Origin: Macrostomum hystrix
Taxonomy: Eukaryota; Platyhelminthes; Macrostomidae
NCBI GenBank assembly: GCA_950097015.1
Contig: CATNEN010000024.1
Location: 3,513,501-3,577,500, forward strand
Reading direction: 5' to 3'
Length of the DNA: 64,000 bases
Below are positions 61,701 to 64,000 of the stretch, piece after piece. The position numbers and the translations under genes were made by a program. The notes beneath the pieces were generated by a model that was not told the DNA's origin, searched no databases, and saw only the letters and a program-made list of their open reading frames with translations. How positions within the stretch are numbered: position 1 is the first letter of the stretch; each line of letters starts with the position of its first letter.

Positions 61701-64000
61701 TGTCTCATCGCTCTCCCATGTCTCATCTCTGACGTGTCTCATCTCTGACGTGTCTCATCTCTGACGTGTCTCATCTCTGACGTGTCTCATCTCTGACGTG
61801 TCTCATCTCTGACGTGTCTTATCTCTGACTTGTCTCATCTCTCTCTCTCCCGTGTCTCATCGCTCTCCTATGTCTCATCTCTCTCTCCCGTGTCTCATCG
61901 CTCTCCCATGTCTCATCTCTCCCGTGTCTCATCTCTGACGTGTCTCATCTCTGACGTGTCTCATCTCTGACGTGTCTCATCTCTGACGTGTCTCATCTCT
62001 GACGTGTCTCATCTCTGACGTGTCTCATCTCTCCTATGTCTCATCTCTCTCTCCCGTGTCTCATCGCTCTCCCATGTCTCATCTCTGACGTGTCTCATCT
62101 CTGACGTGTCTCATCTCTGACGTGTCTCATCTCTGACGTGTCTCATCTCTGACGTGTCTCATCTCTGACGTGTCTCATCTCTGACGTGTCTCATCTCTGA
62201 CGTGTCTCATCTCTGACGTGTCTCATCTCTCCTATGTCTCATCTCTCTCGTGTCTCATCTCTCCCGTGTCTCATCTCTCCAGTGTCTCATCTCTCTCGTG
62301 TCTCATCTCTCCAGTGTCTCATCTCTCCCGTGTCTCATCTCTCCAGTGTCTCATCTCTCCCGTGTCTCATCTCTCCAGTGTCTCATCTCTCTCGTGTCTC
62401 ATCTCTCCAGTGTCTCATCTCTCCCGTGTCTCATCTCTCCAGTGTCTCATCTCTCCCGTGTCTCATCTCTCCAGTGTCTCATCTCTCTCGTGTCTCATCT
62501 CTCCAGTGTCTCATCTCTCCCGTGTCTAATCTCTTCAGTGTCTCATCTCTCCCGTGTCTCATCTCTTCTGTGTCTCATCTCTCACGTGTCTCATCTCTCC
62601 CGTGTCTAATCTCTTCAGTGTCTCATCTCTCCCGTGTCTCATCTCTCCCGTGTCTCATCTTTCCATAGGAGAGATCTCTAGTCTCTAATCTCTCTAATGT
62701 CTTTGGACTCCTAAAGTTAGTTTTAAATTCGTAAAGGTTGTTATAAATTCATGAAAATTAGTTTCCAATTATTTTTCGATCCGTAAAGCTAGTTTCGGAT
62801 CCTAAAACCTGTCAACTTATTAAACCAGCCTTTATAAAGAGGATGAAAAATGATAATTTGATTTGAATTCTCCCCACAGTTGAGACAGGAAATCGGGTGA
62901 AACGGACCATGGGAACAAGCACGTAAATTTCATCGATTTTAAAATTGCTTAACTAACAAAAGTCAATACTGAGTTCACAATTTAACGCTTTTTTGCTTCA
63001 CAGTCAAAATTACTGAACTCTCTACCTGGGAATGAAATGGCAATCGATGCACTCAACTTTAGAAATCTCTTTGCTTGATGCTTTTAAGACTAGTTTTCCA
63101 CCCCTTACAAGCAGAATGCATCGCTTGACCGAACTAAAGAGCATTCCAACTATTTAGTAATTTTCCTTTCAAATTCTTCGTTAGGAAAAAGCATTTACTA
63201 GCAATGGAGTGTATCGATTCTATCCACCATCAGTCTTTCTCTCTGTCTCATTCGAATCATTTAGAAGAAAATAAGAGCCGAGAATATATCTTCCCTACAA
63301 CAGACAGGTCCAAGTGGCATTGAGTCTACTCGAATCAGAAAAGAGAGAATAGTGGATGAAAGACTCCAAGTGTCAAGGATCTTAACAGCACTGAGTAGTG
63401 CTCAGGAATCTCTACCAGGCATTATTATTGTTACCTGACCAAGGCGCTGCTTGATGAGGCCAAATTCTTCGGCTCCCAAATCTAAGACGGAGGCCACAAC
63501 GGCAGCGGCTGACGCGGCCACGGTCGACTGCGGAGCCGCGGTTGCTGACTGAGTGTTCTGTCTCTGCTGCTGCTGCTTCTGCTGCTGCTGCTGCTGAAGT
63601 TGGTACTGCTGTGCTAGCGGACTAAGAGACGCAGAATGTGGATCGCAGTCGTCGTGTGTTGAACTCGAAGCCCCCGCCGCCGCCGCCGCCACAGCCGCCG
63701 AGTTGACGATGCCGTAGAGCAGCAGGGCGGTGTCCCTGGCGGACAGGTAGGCCCGCCTGGGGCTCTGGCAGGCGCTGCTGCTGCTGTTGCTGCAGCAGCT
63801 GGCTGCCCGACTGTCCGCATCGGCTGAGGCTGAGGCGGCTATAACGCAGACGTTGTCTGCAGCGTCGCTGGACACCTCGGCGCTGACTGAGACTGGCTGC
63901 GACTGCTGAGCCCGGCGCTGACCAGACGAAGCGGCCGTCAGGCTGGAGTGCCGGACGGGCGAGCCGTCGCCGCAGCCACCGCCGCTGGGATGGCGGCTGT
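40531..64000 (-). CDS. CASK: CASK-type MAGUK scaffold, 3' part, spliced, 5' end beyond window
   Basis: CASK is a multidomain scaffold under the plasma membrane at synapses and junctions. Family order is CaMK-like domain, two L27 repeats, PDZ, SH3, HOOK, guanylate-kinase-like domain. On the minus strand I see exons for L27-B (53896-54069), L27/PDZ (47218-47400), PDZ (46228-46306, 46037-46122), two alternative PDZ-end exons (45666-45743 and 44586-44654), SH3 (44380-44511), SH3/HOOK/GK (43294-43726), GK (41846-42144) and the last exon (40531-40710). All join in frame at GT-AG borders. CASK hallmarks include [27 protein letters not shown] and the C-terminus [10 protein letters not shown]. The exon ending at 63435 probably precedes L27-A; the rest of L27-A was not found, and the CaMK-like part lies beyond 64000. 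Confidence 0.95.
40845..41780. repeat. Minisatellite in the last CASK intron, about 20-25 bp unit, about 42 copies
   Basis: Units GTGGATTGACAGGTGATGTTT with length variants after GATG. Each contains TGACAGGTG, which overlaps a TALE-homeodomain-type TGACAG and an E-box CAGGTG. It fills most of the intron between the last two CASK exons. Confidence 0.95.
41846..42144 (-). CDS. CASK: CASK exon: guanylate-kinase domain core
   Basis: 299 nt: two bases completing the His of PIPHTTR, then 99 codons. It encodes [60 protein letters not shown] and [11 protein letters not shown], ending HGLN at an AAT|GTGAGC donor. Near-identical to vertebrate CASK over the GMP-binding lobe. The acceptor is CCGCAG. If the donor were not used, the frame would stop eight residues later (VSPATAP), which could make a truncated form; I have no evidence that it is used. 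Confidence 0.96.
42187..42990. repeat. Minisatellite in CASK intron, 60-bp unit (two 30-bp halves), about 13 copies
   Basis: The halves are GAGAAGTAGGTTAGAGAGTA... and GAGAAGTAGGTTAAAGAGAA..., alternating almost strictly, so the array amplified as a dimer. Purine-rich on the plus strand. The 219-residue minus ORF within it is an artefact. It starts about 45 bp upstream (in CASK orientation) of the exon at 41846-42144. Confidence 0.95.
43043..43246 (-). mobile_element. tRNA-derived SINE in CASK intron
   Basis: Body words CCAGATGTGCAGCCGACAGC, CTGAAGGCTGCGTACGGCTG, CAGTCCATGGACTG and CCAGCTAATGCTGG match the 26.5 kb copy. Box B is present (GGGTTCGATTCCCG on the minus strand) but box A is missing, so the head is 5' truncated. 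It is in the same orientation as CASK and about 50 bp downstream of the exon donor at 43294. Confidence 0.75.
43294..43726 (-). CDS. CASK: CASK exon: end of SH3, HOOK region, start of guanylate-kinase domain
   Basis: 433 nt between CCGGCAG and a CCGC|GTGAGT donor, phase 0 in and 1 out. Encodes the SH3 end ([20 protein letters not shown]), a Gly/Ser-rich basic HOOK region ([17 protein letters not shown]), [15 protein letters not shown], then [20 protein letters not shown] and DRFAYPIP. The degenerate P-loop GAHGVGRR is typical of MAGUK guanylate-kinase domains, which bind partners instead of phosphorylating GMP. The HOOK differs strongly from vertebrate CASK in sequence, as expected for a linker. 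The split codon joins in frame to the next exon. Confidence 0.95.
43737..44080. repeat. Minisatellite in CASK intron, 10-bp unit TAGAGTGGGG
   Basis: About 34 copies of TAGAGTGGGG with GTGG and CTGG variants. It begins about 10 bp upstream of the acceptor of the exon at 43294-43726 (CASK orientation), so the acceptor's pyrimidine tract is made largely of repeat (CCCCACTCTA units on the minus strand). Confidence 0.95.
44110..44290 (+). repeat. SINE body module 2 copy in CASK intron
   Basis: TTTCGCTGACTCCTGAGCAC, AGGTGTGTACATCTGCCCC and GTGCCTTGGAGGTTGCCCC match the module at the window start and, inverted, at 31 kb. No tRNA-like head beside it. Confidence 0.5.
44380..44511 (-). CDS. CASK: CASK exon: SH3 domain
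   Basis: 132 nt, 44 codons, phase 0 both ends. Encodes [20 protein letters not shown], then [20 protein letters not shown] and NWWQ. This matches the CASK SH3 core (vertebrate [22 protein letters not shown]). Acceptor is AACCCGCAG. The donor is WWQ|GTCTGTG: the GT is right but positions +3 to +6 are unlike the GTGAGx/GTAAGx donors of the other exons, so it may be weak or regulated. Joining to 43726 keeps the frame and the SH3 alignment, so I accept it. Confidence 0.93.
44586..44654 (-). CDS. CASK: CASK alternative exon A: end of PDZ domain (canonical version)
   Basis: 69 nt, 23 codons, phase 0 both ends. Encodes [20 protein letters not shown] and QCE, clearly the last strand and tail of the CASK PDZ domain (vertebrate REMRGSITFKIVPSYR...). 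The acceptor TTTACAG has a perfect TACTAAC branch-point sequence just upstream. The donor is GAG|GTACAA. It can replace 45666-45743, which has the same phases and a related sequence. Lies between the SH3 exon and exon B; splicing to either neighbour keeps the frame. Confidence 0.85.
44660..45665. other. CASK intron between alternative exons B and A
   Basis: About 1 kb, unlike most CASK introns in having no minisatellite. A short TATATATA tract is at 44992-45002. No further exon copy seen. Confidence 0.4.
45666..45743 (-). CDS. CASK: CASK alternative exon B: end of PDZ domain (divergent version)
   Basis: 78 nt, 26 codons, phase 0 both ends, between CGCATACAG and GAG|GTATAT. Encodes [20 protein letters not shown] and IQASKE. 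After the preceding exon's QRML it aligns with exon A (44586-44654): R-G-x-V-x-[LI]-K-[LI]-V is shared, with acidic residues at the second position. It is therefore a duplicated, diverged copy of the last PDZ strand. Both copies are multiples of three, but using both would repeat the strand, so mutually exclusive use is expected. The acceptor has a poorer pyrimidine tract than exon A, and a TTATTAAC-type branch site. It is shorter by homology past the PDZ core and lacks PSYR. Confidence 0.7.
45795..46015. repeat. Minisatellite in CASK intron, 14-bp unit
   Basis: ACTGTAAACAGTAA repeated about ten times, then degenerate ACTGTAA (7-bp) units. The unit is nearly palindromic (CTGTAAACAG). It fills the short intron between PDZ exon 46037-46122 and alternative exon B. 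Confidence 0.95.
46037..46122 (-). CDS. CASK: CASK exon: PDZ domain, third part
   Basis: 86 nt: two bases completing Gly, then 28 codons. Encodes [20 protein letters not shown] and VEVLQRML, the PDZ core helix and strand (vertebrate [20 protein letters not shown]). Acceptor CCTCAG, donor CTG|GTAAGA. Its phase 0 end fits both downstream alternative exons. Confidence 0.95.
46228..46306 (-). CDS. CASK: CASK exon: PDZ domain, second part
   Basis: 79 nt, phase 0 in and 1 out. Encodes [20 protein letters not shown] and GMIHRQ, the PDZ carboxylate-binding strand and following loop. It is almost identical to vertebrate CASK ([20 protein letters not shown]). Acceptor ATTTCAG, donor CAGG|GTAAGG; the split Gly joins to 46122. 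Confidence 0.96.
46395..47165. repeat. Minisatellite in CASK intron, 27-bp unit, about 28 copies
   Basis: Units GATAAGGACTGTAATAAAGA plus CxCTATA or CACAATA. Because 27 is divisible by three, frames stay open on both strands (Asp/Lys/Cys/Asn repeats on plus; Ile/Leu/Val/Ser on minus). The array ends about 50 bp from the exon at 47218-47400. Confidence 0.95.
47218..47400 (-). CDS. CASK: CASK exon: end of L27-B, linker, start of PDZ
   Basis: 183 nt, 61 codons, phase 0 both ends. Encodes [40 protein letters not shown] and [19 protein letters not shown]. This matches the strongly conserved CASK segment between L27-B and PDZ (vertebrate [35 protein letters not shown]). Acceptor CCTGCAG, donor ATG|GTGAGC. 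Confidence 0.97.
47440..48640. repeat. Minisatellite in CASK intron, 16/17-bp unit
   Basis: Two related units mixed in blocks: GATTTGATGAACCTGGG (17 bp) and GATTTGAGGAACTGGG (16 bp). A marker CCTATGATTTAATGAA recurs at about 47790, 48210 and 48495, showing block copying. It begins about 40 bp upstream of the exon at 47218-47400. Confidence 0.95.
48641..49599. other. CASK intron, unique part
   Basis: Unique sequence with no exon supported. Confidence 0.4.
49600..50165. repeat. Minisatellite in CASK intron, about 30-bp unit, about 19 copies
   Basis: Units GGATAACTGATTACAAATGG plus TTTGGGTAAT. A longer variant with GAATACTCGTAACTGATAAC occurs twice (49669, 49818), in a duplicated block of about 150 bp. 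The long minus ORF here ([10 protein letters not shown] repeats) is an artefact. Confidence 0.94.
50166..50593. other. CASK intron, unique part
   Basis: Nothing supported; a degenerate ACACAAGCATTACCCAAGC stretch leads into the next array. Confidence 0.4.
50594..51075. repeat. Minisatellite in CASK intron, 17-bp unit
   Basis: CAGCTCACACAGCACCC repeated about 24 times, with AGCACCCAGCTTACACAGC and CTAGCTC variants. Blocks of the variants recur at 50636-50740 and 50876-50930. Confidence 0.96.
51076..51879. other. CASK intron, unique part
   Basis: Unique sequence with a poly-C run near 51320-51330. No exon seen. Confidence 0.4.
51880..53880. repeat. Minisatellite in CASK intron, 16-bp unit, about 125 copies, abutting an exon
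   Basis: CATTGAGTGAATGGGT repeated with few variants (GGATGG, GTTATT, GGTTC, TTTAGT). A marker block ACTGGATAATTGGATTAATA recurs at about 52315, 52698, 53029 and 53386, giving higher-order copies of 330-385 bp. The last unit ends about 15 bp from the donor of the L27 exon, so the array starts almost at the 5' splice site. Confidence 0.97.
53896..54069 (-). CDS. CASK: CASK exon: second L27 repeat (L27-B)
   Basis: 174 nt, 58 codons, phase 0 both ends. Encodes [40 protein letters not shown] and [14 protein letters not shown]. This matches the end of L27-A (LYDKIN in vertebrates) and L27-B (DAVQRAKEVLEEI..., ELKRILTQPHFM). L27 repeats pair with partners such as Veli and SAP97 in other animals. 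Acceptor CTGCAG, donor ATG|GTGAGA. The donor region is immediately followed by the 16-bp array. Confidence 0.93.
54070..54525. other. CASK intron, unique part
   Basis: AT-rich unique sequence; nothing supported. Confidence 0.4.
54526..54725 (-). mobile_element. tRNA-derived SINE in CASK intron
   Basis: CACAGCCGCAGATATTGCGC, GAAGGCTGCGTACGGCTG, CAGTCCATGGACTG, CTTGCTAAAGGACACAAA and the box B complement GGAATCGAACCCC match the 26.5 kb copy in order. Box A part is lost. Confidence 0.75.
54783..54832 (-). repeat. tRNA-like SINE head fragment
   Basis: The minus strand reads GTCCAGAGTTCGAATCTTT, a box B, preceded by GGTAGCTCGGATTACTGAC. A short head-only fragment of the SINE class. Confidence 0.35.
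54833..55214. other. CASK intron, unique part
   Basis: No exon supported. A 99-residue minus ORF here has no family match. Confidence 0.35.
55215..55800. repeat. Minisatellite in CASK intron, 16-bp unit, about 37 copies
   Basis: TGTGAATATTGGGATT with ATAAGTG, ATATGTG and TTATGGGAC variants. A block of about 120 bp containing GTGAAGTTTGGG is duplicated (55600 and 55727). Confidence 0.95.
55801..56934. other. CASK intron, unique part with a weak exon candidate
   Basis: On the minus strand, about 56450-56580 lies between a CCTTCTCAG acceptor-like and a TTCG|GTGAGC donor-like site and is open ([16 protein letters not shown]). The FLxxL pattern loosely recalls L27, but the phase does not join the next CASK exon, so I do not call it. 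Confidence 0.2.
56935..58488. repeat. Minisatellite in CASK intron, 21-bp unit, about 74 copies
   Basis: Units of GCTAGCAGGGAAATCCTAG plus TT, with GCTGGCAGGG, GCTGGAAGGG, ATTGAAGTT and ATCCAAGTT variants that recur in ordered blocks of 4-6 units. Open frames on both strands are artefacts of the 21-bp unit. Confidence 0.96.
58489..58914. other. CASK intron, unique AT-rich part
   Basis: Nothing supported. Confidence 0.4.
58915..59030 (+). repeat. tRNA-derived SINE, plus orientation, degenerate
   Basis: AAGGTCGGAAGTTCGAATC (box B), then GCCCTTTAAGCAAGACACTA, match the head/body junction of the 26.5 kb copy on the opposite strand. Opposite orientation to CASK. Confidence 0.5.
59500..60485. repeat. 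Minisatellite family C, first locus, about 14-20 bp unit, in CASK intron
   Basis: TCTCATCTCTCCCGTG and longer TCTCATCTCTCTCCCGTG, with CTATG, CTCGTG and TAGCGTG variants. Blocks containing GCCTCATCTCTCCTATG recur at 59885, 60027 and beyond. Confidence 0.95.
60486..61219. other. CASK intron, with a weak exon candidate
   Basis: On the minus strand a good-looking acceptor ATTTTCTCAG ends at about 61053 and opens [19 protein letters not shown] find no matching family and no strong donor in phase. Otherwise unique sequence with a CAGCAG run near 60790. Confidence 0.2.
61220..62815. repeat. Minisatellite family C, second locus, nested in an older repeat
   Basis: The core (about 61395-62690) has TCTCATCTCTGACGTG (16 bp), TCTCATCTCTCCCGTG and TCTCATCTCTCCAGTG blocks. 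On both sides (61220-61394 and 62695-62815) a different, degenerate unit is seen (GTTTTGGACTCTTAAAGTT, GTTATAAATTCGTAAAG). The young array therefore seems to have expanded inside an older one. Confidence 0.9.
62816..63434. other. CASK intron, unique part
   Basis: Nothing supported besides intron sequence 3' of the exon donor at 63435. Confidence 0.4.
63435..64000 (-). CDS. CASK: Probable CASK linker exon with homopolymer tracts, open to window edge
   Basis: One minus frame is open from the window edge to a CAG|GTAACA donor at 63435. It is GC-rich and low-complexity: Ser/Ala-rich, [20 protein letters not shown], an Ala run, a Gln-rich run with interruptions, then [20 protein letters not shown] and QRLGQ. 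In CASK the linker before the first L27 repeat is followed by AVSQVLDSLEEI; the spacing of [12 protein letters not shown] resembles this. That, the strand and the position suggest the pre-L27 linker and the start of L27-A, but the similarity is short. It could also be an exon of another minus-strand gene. Confidence 0.45.

Overview
The window is animal nuclear DNA. The coding blocks are spliced, with GT-AG introns and GC-rich third positions, inside AT-richer non-coding DNA. The recognisable proteins are an alpha2-adrenergic/octopamine-type GPCR and the scaffold CASK, so the source is very likely a bilaterian invertebrate. I cannot name the phylum. About half of the 64 kb (my estimate is about 33 kb) is tandem minisatellite in more than 30 separate arrays, mostly with 10-60 bp units. 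A tRNA-derived SINE family is scattered through the rest. Most long open frames are artefacts of arrays whose unit length is a multiple of three or which lack stop triplets.

Region by region. 0-17 kb: arrays separated by isolated minus-strand exons of a gene or genes I do not recognise (802-926, 4876-5000, perhaps 11880-12170, and 16893-17003). The first two have equal length, the same phase and related sequence, and look like mutually exclusive exons. The largest arrays lie here: about 212 copies of a 22-bp unit and about 110 copies of a 36-bp unit. 17-27 kb: smaller arrays and SINE copies. 27.3-28.3 kb: a plus-strand TATA promoter with Grainyhead-type and AP-1-type motifs, driving a spliced transcript whose two visible exons contain no ATG. 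29.3-30.5 kb: an intronless amine GPCR on the minus strand with an eleven-copy, nearly perfect 34-bp array against its 3' end. 31-40 kb: arrays, SINEs and one weak minus-strand ORF.

40.5-64 kb: the 3' part of a CASK gene on the minus strand. I could join exons for the second L27 repeat, PDZ, SH3, HOOK and guanylate-kinase domains in frame down to the conserved C-terminus WVPVNWVY. The CaMK-like domain must lie beyond position 64000. Most CASK introns carry their own private minisatellite. The end of the PDZ domain is encoded by two alternative exons, 45666-45743 and 44586-44654.

Function. CASK is a membrane-associated scaffold at synapses and cell junctions, and the GPCR is a monoamine (probably octopamine-type) receptor. 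Both suit neuronal expression, but nothing in the sequence shows that they are co-regulated. The strongest candidates for something new are the two putative mutually exclusive exon pairs, the private intronic arrays, and the arrays whose units repeat transcription-factor-like motifs.
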